DNA from: Bacillus methanolicus PB1
GTDB lineage: Bacteria; Bacillota; Bacilli; Bacillales; Cytobacillaceae
Reading direction: 5' to 3'
DNA length: 64,000 bases
NCBI RefSeq assembly: GCF_000262755.1
Contig: NZ_AFEU01000003.1
Coordinates: forward strand, 620,001 to 684,000
The position numbers and the translations under genes were made by a program. Below the pieces are notes generated by a model, which saw only the letters and a program-made list of their open reading frames with translations, did not search any database and was not told where the DNA came from. Positions 46,471-55,866 of the stretch are shown here, piece by piece (the stretch's first letter is position 1; every line of letters starts with the position of its first letter).

Positions 46471-47238
46471 TTATTTGCTTTTAATGCTAGAGATGAATTC
46501 TGCAAGTTTTTTCAGTTCTTCATCAGTGCCTTTGAACATACCAGGCGGCATTTTTCCTTTTCCGTTTTTGGCAATGTCAGCCACCTCTTCAGGTTTCAAT
46601 TCGGTATCAATTAGTGCAGGAGCACCGGCACCGCCTGATAATTCAGCTCCATGACAGTTAATACAGCCTTGAGCTTCGTAAATTTTGTATCCTTCCGCTT
46701 CCTTGTCAATATCTGCTTCAGCTACAATCTTTCCTTGCTGCTCTGCCGCTTCCCAGTCGTGATGTGCAACAGCTTGCCAAGTCAAGAAAATGATCGAAGC
46801 TAAAGCCAACAGCATAAATCCTGTTGCTAAAGGACGTTTAGTCGGACGGCGTTCAGGCCCCCGGTCAATAAACGGCGCCAACAACAACGAACCGAAAGCA
46901 AGCCCGGGAATGACAATCGCGCCAATAACATTATAAGGACCTGAAGCATATGTGTATTTTAATAATTGGTATAAAAATAAGAAATACCAGTCTGGCAATG
47001 GGATATAAGCTGTATCAGTCGGATCTGCCACCCTTTCTAACGGAGAAGGGTGAGCGACTGTCAGACACAAAAAGCCGACGAGGAAAACTGCACCTACCAT
47101 CCATTCTTTCAGAAGAAAGTTAGGCCAGAAAGCCTCAGTCTTTCCAGGGTATTCCGAATAATCTTTCGGAATGTTAGGCTTGCGTTCCGCAGGAACACGG
47201 GAGTCTCCTACGAACTTCATACCTTTTCCACGATGCAT
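46471..47238 (-). CDS. qcrC: Menaquinol:cytochrome c reductase cytochrome b/c subunit QcrC
   Basis: 255 residues: three membrane helices corresponding to b6f subunit IV (ADPTDTAYIPLPDWYFLFLYQLL is the Qo-site PDWY motif) fused to a C-terminal cytochrome c domain with CINCH (CxxCH) and methionine ligand candidates in GKMPPGMF. ATG 47238 with GGAGGGGG upstream. Works with QcrA and QcrB to oxidise menaquinol. Confidence 0.95.
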   Translation of the reverse strand: MHRGKGMKFVGDSRVPAERKPNIPKDYSEYPGKTEAFWPNFLLKEWMVGAVFLVGFLCLTVAHPSPLERVADPTDTAYIPLPDWYFLFLYQLLKYTYASGPYNVIGAIVIPGLAFGSLLLAPFIDRGPERRPTKRPLATGFMLLALASIIFLTWQAVAHHDWEAAEQQGKIVAEADIDKEAEGYKIYEAQGCINCHGAELSGGAGAPALIDTELKPEEVADIAKNGKGKMPPGMFKGTDEELKKLAEFISSIKSK

Positions 47239-47298
47239 CGAGCAATCCCCCTCCTTTTTCAAAACATCGGACAATCTTTTTAACGTTGCTTGATCGGC

Positions 47299-47973
47299 TT
47301 ACAAAGGACCGGAAATACCTTGTCTGCGGATCATGATAAAGTGCGCAGCCATTAAACCGAGCAATGCAGCCGGCAAGAAAAATACGTGAATCGCAAAGAA
47401 TCTGGTAAGCGTTTGGGCTCCGACGATGCTCTCATCACCGGCAAGCAAAACTTTCACCCATGTACCGATAAGCGGAACGGATTCCGCAATCTGCAGACCT
47501 ACTTTTGTCGCAAACAAAGCTTTCATATCCCAAGGAAGCAAATATCCTGTAAAACCTAAACCTAACATAACGAAGAAAATTAATACTCCGACGATCCAGT
47601 TTAATTCTCGGGGTTTCTTATAAGCTCCTTGGAAAAATACGCGAAGCGTATGTAAAAACATCATTACGATAACTAAACTTGCTCCCCAATGGTGCATTCC
47701 GCGGACAATCTGACCGAATGCTACTTCATTTTGAAGATAGTATACAGATTGCCAAGCATTCTTAATATCTGGTACGTAATACATTGTTAAAAACATACCA
47801 GAAAGGATTTGAATCACAACTACGAAGAATGTTAATCCGCCGAAACAGTAAACAAATGCTGAAAAATGGTGTGCAGGGTTTACATGCTCCGGAACTTCAT
47901 GGTCTGCAATATCACGCCACAAAGGCGTAATATCTAAACGTTCATCGACCCAATCATATATTTTGTTTAACAA
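47299..47973 (-). CDS. qcrB: Menaquinol:cytochrome c reductase cytochrome b6 subunit QcrB
   Basis: 224 residues, four membrane helices. Haem b ligands are the histidines in MHHWGASLVIVMMFLHTLRVF and in FFAIHVFFLPAALLGLMAAHF. GFTGYLLPWD is conserved. Follows qcrA by 3 bases, one transcription unit. Confidence 0.96.
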   Translation of the reverse strand: MLNKIYDWVDERLDITPLWRDIADHEVPEHVNPAHHFSAFVYCFGGLTFFVVVIQILSGMFLTMYYVPDIKNAWQSVYYLQNEVAFGQIVRGMHHWGASLVIVMMFLHTLRVFFQGAYKKPRELNWIVGVLIFFVMLGLGFTGYLLPWDMKALFATKVGLQIAESVPLIGTWVKVLLAGDESIVGAQTLTRFFAIHVFFLPAALLGLMAAHFIMIRRQGISGPL

Positions 47974-47976
47974 TCA

Positions 47977-48483
47977 TTACGCCCCCTTCCGCGGTTTTGC
48001 TTTCCCGATTTGCAAATATCCATCCTTTACACGATATTCATACACATCCAGCGGTGCTGTCGGCGGCGTGCCTGGAACGTTTGTACCGTCTTTCGTGTAT
48101 AAACCATAGTGGCACGGACAGAAGAAATGGTTTGGATTAGACTTGTCCGTATTCCAGTCAACAGTACAGCCTAAGTGTTTACAAACAGGAGAAAGTGCAA
48201 CAATTTCACCTTTCTCGTCCTTATAAACCCAAGCTGTATTCGTTACTTCAGATTCATACCAGGCATCCTTCTGTGTGAATGTGAAGTCTACACGTGTTGG
48301 TTCAGTTGTAATTTCGTCTACTTTTTTGTCAGTTGGCACGAAATCCCCGCCGCCTTTGTCTTGCAGGACTGGATCAACAGCAAAACGAACCATTGGCATT
48401 AACATTCCTGCAGCCATGAAACCGCCTACACCGGTAAGCGTATAACTCAGGAATTGACGCCTGGAAACTCGATGCTTGCTCAT
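47977..48483 (-). CDS. qcrA: Menaquinol:cytochrome c reductase Rieske iron-sulfur subunit QcrA
   Basis: 168 residues. Tat-type N-terminus (SRRQFLS at residues 7-13) with an uncleaved helix, then the Rieske motifs CKHLGC and CPCHYG binding [2Fe-2S] by two Cys and two His. ATG 48483 with GAGGGGGG upstream. Exposed on the outer face of the membrane. Confidence 0.96.
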   Translation of the reverse strand: MSKHRVSRRQFLSYTLTGVGGFMAAGMLMPMVRFAVDPVLQDKGGGDFVPTDKKVDEITTEPTRVDFTFTQKDAWYESEVTNTAWVYKDEKGEIVALSPVCKHLGCTVDWNTDKSNPNHFFCPCHYGLYTKDGTNVPGTPPTAPLDVYEYRVKDGYLQIGKAKPRKGA

Positions 48484-48600
48484 GCTTTTCCCCCCTCTAT
48501 CATGAAAATCAGTCCAACGGACATATTTCAACACATATAAAACTAGGACATAACAATGATATATCATTAATTACACAAGGTCAATATAGTACTGTACCTA

Positions 48601-48633
48601 AAAAAAAGCAAGTGTACAACAATACTCCCACTT
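48601..48633 (-). terminator. Weak terminator after ypiF
   Basis: On the minus strand AAGTG pairs with CACTT across a long loop and is followed by T7. The stop codon of ypiF overlaps it. The 5-bp stem makes it a weak candidate. Confidence 0.4.
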
Positions 48634-49096
48634 ATTCATTTTCCCGCCATTTTTGAATAAAAACATTTAACAATTGTTTGACCTGATCTTCTAAAATTGA
48701 CTTTTTATATTGTTCATCCATATTCTCTAGCGGCAATGAAGGGATCCAGATTAACGACCCATTTAAAGCTTTTTCACTCGTTTTCCATTGCGAATCCGAT
48801 GTTACATAAAAAAAATATTTAAACCCTTTTTGAAGAATTTCTGTTTCCCAAACTCTTAAATTTTCCACAAGCTTGTCCTCTTCAACGCTTTTTAAATACG
48901 AAAAACCGGGAAGAAGCAACAGCCTGCCTTTAAACTGCCTTTCCAGCTGAATGCTTAATAGTGTAATAAATTCAGTCATCGAAGCAGTTTGTTTTATATC
49001 CGCATCAAACGAAACAGGCAAAAGGGGCAAAACAGCCGTATCGACATATTCTTTTGCCTGCAAATACTGATCAATGTCTTGCGGGATCCATTTCAT
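48632..49096 (-). CDS. ypiF: YpiF family protein (DUF2487)
   Basis: 154 residues (MKWIPQDIDQYLQAKEYVDTAVLPLLP...; GRLLLLPGFSYL), soluble, no recognised catalytic motif. Matches YpiF by sequence character and by position before qcrA. ATG 49096 with GGAGTG 6 bases upstream. Function unknown. Confidence 0.85.
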   Translation of the reverse strand: MKWIPQDIDQYLQAKEYVDTAVLPLLPVSFDADIKQTASMTEFITLLSIQLERQFKGRLLLLPGFSYLKSVEEDKLVENLRVWETEILQKGFKYFFYVTSDSQWKTSEKALNGSLIWIPSLPLENMDEQYKKSILEDQVKQLLNVFIQKWRENE

Positions 49097-49179
49097 CGTC
49101 CACACTCCAATCTTCACCAAATTCCTTTTTAATCATACCATTTCATAAACGAAGATAAAATGAAATTCAAATAAAAAAA

Positions 49180-49266
49180 GGGTTGGCTCAAAAGCAAAGG
49201 GTCAGACCCCTCCAATACAATATATTGACATTGTTGGAGGGAGTCAGACCCTTATGAGCCAGCCTC
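49180..49266. repeat. Full-length copy of the dispersed hairpin repeat; ypiB terminator
   Basis: An 87-base imperfect palindrome: GGCTCA pairs with TGAGCC at the ends, GGGTC/GACCC and CCTCCAA/TTGGAGG inside, central loop near 49221. On the minus strand it is followed by T7, so it terminates ypiB. It shares GGGTCAGACCCCTCCAAT and TTGGAGGGAGTCA with 8082-8156, and parts with 21064, 32127 and 44096. Confidence 0.8.
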
Positions 49267-49269
49267 TCG

Positions 49270-49818
49270 TTATGATTGTTTTTTCATCATTTTTAATTGT
49301 GCCGTAAGCTGTCGAAACGCTTCTTCATCCTGCTCATCAAGAGCTTTATCAATCAGCTGGAGCAGCTTTTCCTCCTGAAAGCGCTGAATGCTTTCCAAAA
49401 GGAAGCGCTCTGCAATGATCCTGTCTTTTTCTGTTATTTGAAGTTTTTTCGGCATATACGGGTTTTCTTCCATTACTGCTGCATACTGAGGGGCCTTATA
49501 AGATGCATGGAAATTTAATTGAATGTATATTTCCTCGTCCCGGTTCAAACGGATATCATGGAATGATTTCTCCGCATCTGTTGTCATGACGTTTTCTTTA
49601 TAGAAGCGGAATGGCACTTCATCTACACAGTGTGTGGACATTACAAGCCCTCTAGGACAAAATTGTGCCTGCTCCACAAAATGAACCTTTTCCATAAGCT
49701 GATCATGGCTCATTAAGTAGTTTAAGATCCATACGCACTCTCTTCTTTTTAGTTGATAATGGTTTAAAAACCAGCGAATAAAATCTTTCTTCTCGTTGAC
49801 AGAAACAGGGGCCGTCAT
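49270..49818 (-). CDS. ypiB: YpiB family protein (UPF0302)
   Basis: 182 residues: conserved N-terminal region ([24 protein letters not shown]) and a C-terminal IDEAL-like helix ([24 protein letters not shown]). Function unknown; position between ypiA and ypiF is conserved. AGGAGG before ATG. Confidence 0.88.
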   Translation of the reverse strand: MTAPVSVNEKKDFIRWFLNHYQLKRRECVWILNYLMSHDQLMEKVHFVEQAQFCPRGLVMSTHCVDEVPFRFYKENVMTTDAEKSFHDIRLNRDEEIYIQLNFHASYKAPQYAAVMEENPYMPKKLQITEKDRIIAERFLLESIQRFQEEKLLQLIDKALDEQDEEAFRQLTAQLKMMKKQS

Positions 49819-49862
49819 ATTAATTCCCTCCTCTGCATGATTACTTTTTCAGAAAGAAATGT

Positions 49863-51125
49863 TTAATATTCATCTGAAAGGCGATCCAAAATATCGAGGT
49901 ACTCCTCATTGGTTGGATCATTTTTTGCTAATTCACTAAAAATTTCGACAGCTTCAGCTCGTTTACCTTCTTCCATTAAAAAATATCCGTAATCAGTTAA
50001 AAAATCTGGATGATTCCTAAAAAAAGTATATGCGAGTTCATATTTGTTTAATGCCTGTGAATAATCTTCAAGATTCTGAAGTGCTACAGCTTCATCCCAA
50101 ATGATTTGCGGCTCCTCTTCCCCTTGGGCTTCCAGAGATCTTGCAATTTCAAGGACTTCTTCATATCGGCTTTGTTTTAACAACAGCTTATTCAGAGTCA
50201 ATGCGGCCTCGGTAAAGCCGGGATCTAGGGCAAGCGCTTTTCTTAACAGCTTTTCAGCTTCTTCTTCATCAGCGAGCTTTAACGCCAATTTCCCGCCGTA
50301 AAAAAATAGATCTTTATTGTATTCATCATATTTAATTCCTTCTTTTACTGCTTTCAAACTGTTTTCAAGATCTTCTTCTCTTTCGTACGCTTTTGCCAAA
50401 TACAAATATAATGAGTGATACTCAGGGTCCAATTCTTTTAATTCTAAAAACTTTTCAATGGCCGTTTTATTAAAACCGGCTTGAAGCGCTGTAAAAGCAT
50501 AGCCGAAAAGGGTATCAATTTCAAGTTTCTCATCAAGAGCTTTTTCATAATATGGAAGCGCCTCTTCAAATGCTCCTGAAGAACTTAACATCTCGGCTAT
50601 ACGGCGGTGAATATTTACACCGGCAATTTCCGTTTCCGATTTTAAAACAGCTTCATAAGCCTTTATTGCTTCATTAAATTTTCCTTCTTCTGCATACAGC
50701 TCTCCGAGGGCAAAATCAATAACAACCTCATCCGGCAGAATGCGTTTCGCCTTCAGCAATTTTTGCTCGCTTACTTCGTAAAGGCAATTCATTTGATACA
50801 AATCTGCAAGAAGTAAAAGAGATTGCGGATAACTTGGATCTTCCGCGCTAATTTTTTCAAGCAACAGAATCGCCTTTTCCTCATCCCCCAGTTCTAAATA
50901 CACTTCAGCCAGCATGACAAGAAGTTCGCCTTCATCACCGTATGTTTCCAGCAGATTCTCAAGCAATAATTTTACTTCTTCCAAGAAACCGAATTGAAAC
51001 AATTCTTCTGAAAGGATAAATTTTTCTTCGTCAGACCCTGTGTTCAATATTTCTTTGTAAAGATTTAATGCTTCTTTATGTTGACTGTTTTCTATTAAAG
51101 AGATAATTCTTTCAACTTTACTCAT
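49863..51125 (-). CDS. ypiA: TPR-repeat protein YpiA
   Basis: 420 residues made almost wholly of tetratricopeptide repeats (for instance YLELGDEEKAILLLEKI, LALGELYAEEGKFNEAIKAYEAVL-type units through the whole length). No signal peptide. It probably acts as a protein-binding scaffold; partner unknown. GAAAGGA upstream of ATG. It is transcribed toward ypiB-ypiF-qcrABC. Confidence 0.88.
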   Translation of the reverse strand: MSKVERIISLIENSQHKEALNLYKEILNTGSDEEKFILSEELFQFGFLEEVKLLLENLLETYGDEGELLVMLAEVYLELGDEEKAILLLEKISAEDPSYPQSLLLLADLYQMNCLYEVSEQKLLKAKRILPDEVVIDFALGELYAEEGKFNEAIKAYEAVLKSETEIAGVNIHRRIAEMLSSSGAFEEALPYYEKALDEKLEIDTLFGYAFTALQAGFNKTAIEKFLELKELDPEYHSLYLYLAKAYEREEDLENSLKAVKEGIKYDEYNKDLFFYGGKLALKLADEEEAEKLLRKALALDPGFTEAALTLNKLLLKQSRYEEVLEIARSLEAQGEEEPQIIWDEAVALQNLEDYSQALNKYELAYTFFRNHPDFLTDYGYFLMEEGKRAEAVEIFSELAKNDPTNEEYLDILDRLSDEY

Positions 51126-51138
51126 TTACAAATCCTTT

Positions 51139-52041
51139 CTAACCGGAAATAAAGTATGACGGAGTTTTTACGGTAACATCTTCACCAAACCCCGGCCGAT
51201 AAAATACATTGCTGCCTGCACGAATAACATTTCCCTTGTGAACCGTTACAAGCAGTCTATCATTATGATAATGAAACAAATCCAATTCTTCAATCATCGT
51301 GATTTTCCGGCTGTTTAAATATAAATTATAACTGACTTCCCCACCTTGATGTAAATAGGATTTTAATGGATAAATGCCTGTTTTTTTTAGGACAGAGACC
51401 GGAAGAGGCTCATGTTCTGTTAGTTCTTCATCGATAAAAGGTAACTTTTCCTGCTTCATCAGCTGAGACCAGATGAATTTTGCCTGTTTTCTGTCCCTGG
51501 TGTTTTCAATTTGAAAAACTGGAATAAGCGGACTGTTGTAAGGAAACATTGCTTCGCGGATCCAGCCCCAAGGGATGGTAAAGAGCTCATCGATTTTCGT
51601 TATTTCAATAAATAAAGCCGGAATCTTTTCTTTTTTGCAGTGTCTAATAAATGTTACGGTCAGAAGGTTTAACGGTATTTTAACCCCTAAAACGAAGTCG
51701 ATCGGACTACCAGCAAGCTTAGCCTTCATTCGTTTCACTTTATTAATTAATTCATATTCATAGGAGATGGATTCTAACGTAAAAACAGTCGTACAGCCTT
51801 TCAAAATAAAATGGTTAATAAAATACTCCTTCATTTCCGGGAAGGGCTGTTTGACAGGAAGGTTTTGATCAAAAAAAACATAAGAGGGAGTCATTAAATA
51901 TTGACCTAAATCCATTTGCATAAAGCGGAATTTGTTAAAATTATTTTTAACCGACACCACTTGTGATCTTTTCACGAGAAAAGAAATTTTTTGCAACTTC
52001 CCATTAAATAACAGATTTGCATTTGAAATAATATATGTCAT
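51139..52041 (-). CDS. Unrecognised protein with amidohydrolase-like outline
   Basis: 300 residues, not recognised as a named family. The N-terminus (IISNANLLFNGKLQKISFLVKRSQVVSV, then DLGQYLMTPSYVFFD) follows the small beta-sandwich and the xxPGxIDxHxH entry of amidohydrolases, but the HxH metal ligands are absent (PSYVFFDQNLP). KGCTTVFTLES resembles the family's GVTTV strand, and the C-terminus (LLVTVHKGNVIRAGSNVFYRPGFG) resembles the closing beta-sandwich. At 300 residues it is shorter than active members, so a catalytically dead relative is likely. AGAGGTGG before ATG. Between aroE and ypiA, 13 bases from ypiA. Confidence 0.75.
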   Translation of the reverse strand: MTYIISNANLLFNGKLQKISFLVKRSQVVSVKNNFNKFRFMQMDLGQYLMTPSYVFFDQNLPVKQPFPEMKEYFINHFILKGCTTVFTLESISYEYELINKVKRMKAKLAGSPIDFVLGVKIPLNLLTVTFIRHCKKEKIPALFIEITKIDELFTIPWGWIREAMFPYNSPLIPVFQIENTRDRKQAKFIWSQLMKQEKLPFIDEELTEHEPLPVSVLKKTGIYPLKSYLHQGGEVSYNLYLNSRKITMIEELDLFHYHNDRLLVTVHKGNVIRAGSNVFYRPGFGEDVTVKTPSYFISG

Positions 52042-52115
52042 AAAACCACCTCTTTACGGTCTTATGACAAGCTATGTTCATTTTATGAAAATATGACTTT
52101 ATTTTCGTTGAAAAT

Positions 52116-52170
52116 AAGAAAGGCTGACCCATAAGGTACAACATTTTACCTTTAGGGCCAGACCCTCCTT
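52116..52170 (-). terminator. Terminator of the aro block
   Basis: On the minus strand AGGGTCTGGCCC...AAGGT-loop-ACCTT...GGGTCAGCCT folds back on itself and is followed by TTTCTT. It carries words of the dispersed hairpin repeat (GGCTGACCC). Confidence 0.65.
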
Positions 52171-53458
52171 ATTTCATTACACTATGTAAATCTCTAAAAA
52201 ATCCGGGATAGGAAACAGAAATTGCCTCGTCTCTTTCGAGAAATACTTCTTCTTTGCAAATAAGAGCAGCTACTGCAAGCATCATTCCAATCCGGTGGTC
52301 GCCATGGGAGGAAACAATGCCGCCTTCCAACTGCAATTTTCCGTGGATGATCATGCCATCGTCTGTCGCTTCAATTGATGCTCCAAGCTTGGAAAGTTCC
52401 CCTACAACTGTATCAATACGATTTGTTTCTTTCACTTTCAATTCATGGGCGTCCTTAATAACCGTCGTTCCTTCTGCCTGAGTAGCCAATAGGGCGATAA
52501 TCGGGATTTCATCAATAAGGCGGGGCAAGATATCCCCTTTTATTTCGACACCCTTTAAGTTTGATGTTTTGATGATAATATCACCTAAAGGTTCAAATCC
52601 CTCTGAATCTTTAGGCATTACGGTTATATCTGCCCCCATTTCTTTCAAAACATCAATTATTCCCGTCCGCGTCGGATTTAACCCAACGTCCTTAAGCAAC
52701 AGTTCACTGTTAGGCGTAATCGCGGCGGCTGCCATAAAGAAAGCTGCTGATGAAATGTCACCCGGCACCTCTACTTTTGACGCAGTTAAGCTCTGGCTGC
52801 CTCTTATCCTAATAGTTAGTCCGCTTTCTTCCACTTCTCCGCCAAATTGGCGAATCATCCTTTCGGTATGGTCTCTCGATTTCGACGGTTCAACTACAGT
52901 CGTTGTACCTTCTGCTTGGAGGCCGGCGAGCAATATCGACGATTTCACTTGCGCACTTGCTACAGGTAACTGATAATCTATGCCCGTTAAGTTTCCGCCT
53001 CTGATTGACAGAGGAGTAAACTCTCCGCAGCTGCGGCCATCAATGTGTGCGCCCATCATTGCCAAAGGTTTCGTAACCCTTGTCATCGGTCTTCTCCCGA
53101 TTGATTCATCTCCTATCAGTGCAGCATGAAAAGGTCTTCCGGCTAAAATCCCCAGCAATAAGCGTATAGTTGTCCCTGAATTACCTACATCAAGGACGTC
53201 AGCAGGCTCCATCAACCCATCAAAACCGTTTCCAACTATTTGCAATTGATTCCCTTTTTGTTCTATGGAAACACCGAGCTTGCGAAAACATGCAATCGTA
53301 CTCAGGCAGTCTTCACCTAAAAGAAAATTCGTTACGGAAGTTGTACCTTTTGCTATCGCTCCGAACATAACAGACCGGTGAGATATCGATTTATCACCCG
53401 GCACTTTCACGGTACCTTTCAAACCGCTCATGCTTTTGTCTAAACGGCGTGCTCCCAC
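52169..53458 (-). CDS. aroA: 3-phosphoshikimate 1-carboxyvinyltransferase (EPSP synthase)
   Basis: 429 residues; called aroE in B. subtilis. N-terminal [13 protein letters not shown], the [12 protein letters not shown] loop, [19 protein letters not shown] and the C-terminal [16 protein letters not shown] are all present. The inhibitor loop reads GNSGTT. GTG start at 53458 with GGAGGG 7 bases upstream. Last gene of the aromatic supraoperon. Confidence 0.96.
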   Translation of the reverse strand: MGARRLDKSMSGLKGTVKVPGDKSISHRSVMFGAIAKGTTSVTNFLLGEDCLSTIACFRKLGVSIEQKGNQLQIVGNGFDGLMEPADVLDVGNSGTTIRLLLGILAGRPFHAALIGDESIGRRPMTRVTKPLAMMGAHIDGRSCGEFTPLSIRGGNLTGIDYQLPVASAQVKSSILLAGLQAEGTTTVVEPSKSRDHTERMIRQFGGEVEESGLTIRIRGSQSLTASKVEVPGDISSAAFFMAAAAITPNSELLLKDVGLNPTRTGIIDVLKEMGADITVMPKDSEGFEPLGDIIIKTSNLKGVEIKGDILPRLIDEIPIIALLATQAEGTTVIKDAHELKVKETNRIDTVVGELSKLGASIEATDDGMIIHGKLQLEGGIVSSHGDHRIGMMLAVAALICKEEVFLERDEAISVSYPGFFRDLHSVMK

Positions 53459-53484
53459 TTCTTGACCCTCCTCTGGTAAGAAAA

Positions 53485-54591
53485 TTAAATACCGATTGAA
53501 GTTTCGTAATCGGTATAATGCCTAATGCATTTTTCCGCCCTCATCCTATCTTCCTCTGTTTGAAAACTAATAACAAGGACTCCGTAAATTTCTTCTCGCG
53601 TTTCTAATATGCGTATATTTGTAATGCTTATCTCCTCTTGCGCTAAATAACCGGTGATCTCCGAAATAACGCCGGGATAGTCAGGGACATCAACAAATAA
53701 ATCATAAAATGCCGGGATAGCCCCTTTCTCTTTTTTCGGCAATTCATCGCGAAATTGTTTGGCGCTTAAAAAATAATCAAATATTCTTTCATGCCTGCAT
53801 TCCAGAAGCATCTTTTTTACTCTCTCCATTTCTTCCTGCCACTCATCAAGCAATCTAAGAAGAATGGATCGATTATGGAGCAAAATGTCTCTCCACATAG
53901 CCGGGCTGCTGGAAGCAATCCTGGTAATATCGCGAAACCCCCCGGCTGCAAGCCGGGGAATTAACTCTTGATTTCTGCTTGACCGGTAAGCCTGATGAAC
54001 TAGGGACGCAGCAATAATATGCGGGAAATGACTGACTACACCAGTTAAGTAGTCGTGCTGAGCGGGCGGGAGAATAAGAAATTTTGCATTTGTTCCGCTC
54101 AGCCACTCTTTTATTTTCGTTACTTCTTCCTCGGGAGTATCTTTGTCGGGCGTTAATAAATAAAAGGCATTTTCAAAAAGGATCTTTTTTGCGGCAGTCA
54201 CACCGCTTTTATGAGAACCTGCCATTGGATGTCCGCCAATAAAAGTATAGCCCTTATCCTTTAAACAGGATGCTTTTTTAACAATTTCTTCTTTCGTGCT
54301 TCCAGTATCAGTAATAATGACTCCATTTTTCAAATCCATTCGGGCCAAAGCGGAGATAATCTCTTCTGCCTGAGTCACCGGTGTAGCAATCACAATCAAG
54401 TCCGCGCTCTTCGCTCCTTCTTCGATAGTTTCCGCTGTTTCATCTACTACATCGAGCATTTTTGCCAGCTTGCTTTGTTTTTGGCTTATATCATAACCAA
54501 TGACCATTGACTCCGGATGCTTATCTTTAATGCAAAGAGCGATCGAACCGCCAATTAATCCTAAGCCTATAATAAATGCGCGGCCTTCCAA
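53485..54591 (-). CDS. tyrA: Prephenate dehydrogenase with ACT domain
   Basis: 368 residues: NAD-binding [12 protein letters not shown] at the N-terminus, catalytic [30 protein letters not shown], and a C-terminal ACT regulatory domain ([28 protein letters not shown]) expected to sense tyrosine. Oxidative decarboxylation of prephenate to hydroxyphenylpyruvate. Start TTG at 54591 with GGTGA upstream. 19 bases after hisC. Confidence 0.95.
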   Translation of the reverse strand: MEGRAFIIGLGLIGGSIALCIKDKHPESMVIGYDISQKQSKLAKMLDVVDETAETIEEGAKSADLIVIATPVTQAEEIISALARMDLKNGVIITDTGSTKEEIVKKASCLKDKGYTFIGGHPMAGSHKSGVTAAKKILFENAFYLLTPDKDTPEEEVTKIKEWLSGTNAKFLILPPAQHDYLTGVVSHFPHIIAASLVHQAYRSSRNQELIPRLAAGGFRDITRIASSSPAMWRDILLHNRSILLRLLDEWQEEMERVKKMLLECRHERIFDYFLSAKQFRDELPKKEKGAIPAFYDLFVDVPDYPGVISEITGYLAQEEISITNIRILETREEIYGVLVISFQTEEDRMRAEKCIRHYTDYETSIGI

Positions 54592-54610
54592 GAAATCACC
54601 GCCTTTTGAT

Positions 54611-55708
54611 TTATGATAGAGTTTTTATTGTTAAGAACTGCTTCATGGCTTCAACAACGCCTTCGTTTTGTTCTTTCGATCCGACTGTCACCCTAACTGA
54701 TGTCGGAAATCCGAGAGGTTTTCCTGATCGAACGATATACCCTTTTTCCAATAAAAATTGAAAGACTTCATTCCCGTCAGTCTTAAAGTCAATTAATATA
54801 AAATTTGTTTGAGAAGGATAGTAATCAAGATTGCTTTCCCGGCAAAATTGATAAAACTGCTCAAGCCCCTCTCTGTTTTTTTGTTTGCAAAATTGAATAA
54901 ACTCTTGATCTTCCAATGCAAGAGTGGCAGCTTTCTGGGCAATTGTATTCACATTGAACGGCTCTCTTGCCGGCTCCAATGCCCGTATGGTATCAGAAGC
55001 CGCAATTCCGTATCCAATCCGCAAACTTGCAAGGCCGTATATTTTGGAGAACGTCCTTAAAACAATTACATTTTCAAACTGTGAAACTAGTTCATTGACA
55101 TGATAACCTTCATCTGCTACTACATATTCATTGTAAGCTTCATCAAGGACAACCAAAACATCCTTCGGAACCATTTCTAAAAATGCGTAAAGTTTATCTT
55201 TTGGAATATACGTTCCAGTCGGATTGTCAGGGTTGCAGACCCAGACGACTCCGGTATTCGCATCGATTCTTGACAACATTCCTTCTAAATCATGATGTCC
55301 ATTTGCTAAAGGAACTTCCCTTATTTCAGCACCTTCAATAACCGCATTATGTTTATACTGAGAGAAGGTTGGAACGGCCATGACCGTATTCACGCCTTTT
55401 CCCAAAATTGCTCTTGAGATGATTTGAATAAGATTATCCGAACCGTTCCCAAGAATTAATTGCTCAGGTGCTACTTTATAGAATGCTGCAAGGCTATTTC
55501 TTAAATCAGTGGCATAACCATCAGGATAGATCGCAAAAGAAACGGGCGCATTTTTTAAAGCTTCAGCCACTTTTACTGAACATCCAAAAGGATTTTCATT
55601 TGAAGCAAGCTTAACAATTTTCTCAAGGCCGTATTGTCTTTTTACTTCATCTATCGATTTTCCAGGCTGATAGGGAGCAAGAGTTAATAATTGCTCTTTC
55701 CATTTCAT
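54611..55708 (-). CDS. hisC: Histidinol-phosphate / aromatic aminotransferase
   Basis: 365 residues, PLP-dependent. SNENPFGCS, NGSDNLIQ, NPDNPTGTY, LDEAYNEY and the PLP lysine in RTFSKIYGLASLRIGYG are visible. In B. subtilis this enzyme also makes tyrosine and phenylalanine, which explains its place beside tyrA rather than with other his genes. ATG at 55708 with GAGGTG 6 bases upstream. First gene after the gap where trpEDCFBA would be expected. Confidence 0.95.
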   Translation of the reverse strand: MKWKEQLLTLAPYQPGKSIDEVKRQYGLEKIVKLASNENPFGCSVKVAEALKNAPVSFAIYPDGYATDLRNSLAAFYKVAPEQLILGNGSDNLIQIISRAILGKGVNTVMAVPTFSQYKHNAVIEGAEIREVPLANGHHDLEGMLSRIDANTGVVWVCNPDNPTGTYIPKDKLYAFLEMVPKDVLVVLDEAYNEYVVADEGYHVNELVSQFENVIVLRTFSKIYGLASLRIGYGIAASDTIRALEPAREPFNVNTIAQKAATLALEDQEFIQFCKQKNREGLEQFYQFCRESNLDYYPSQTNFILIDFKTDGNEVFQFLLEKGYIVRSGKPLGFPTSVRVTVGSKEQNEGVVEAMKQFLTIKTLS

Positions 55709-55866
55709 CAAATTCACCTCTTCTAAACACTTTTGTATATTATCATAATTAAAGTATAAAATTAATTTTAGAAATAGTCATATTCTAAATAAGTAGTATC
55801 GAGAGGTATTTTTCAATTTTTTTATGGAGTTTTATGTAAAAAACGAAATCTCAATAGTATTTGCCA
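55709..55866. other. Intergenic region aroH-hisC without the trp operon
   Basis: 158 AT-rich bases between aroH and hisC. It has no trp genes, no remnant I could recognise and no run of GAG/TAG triplets as in a TRAP site. TTAGAA-N9-TTCTAA (55768-55788) is an inverted repeat, and TATGATAAT-like -10 sequences lie nearer hisC. A local hisC promoter is likely but not pinned down. Confidence 0.7.

Noticed and set aside
55709-55866. TRAP-binding leader in front of hisC
   Set aside because: No series of GAG/TAG triplets spaced by two or three bases was found on the transcribed strand.
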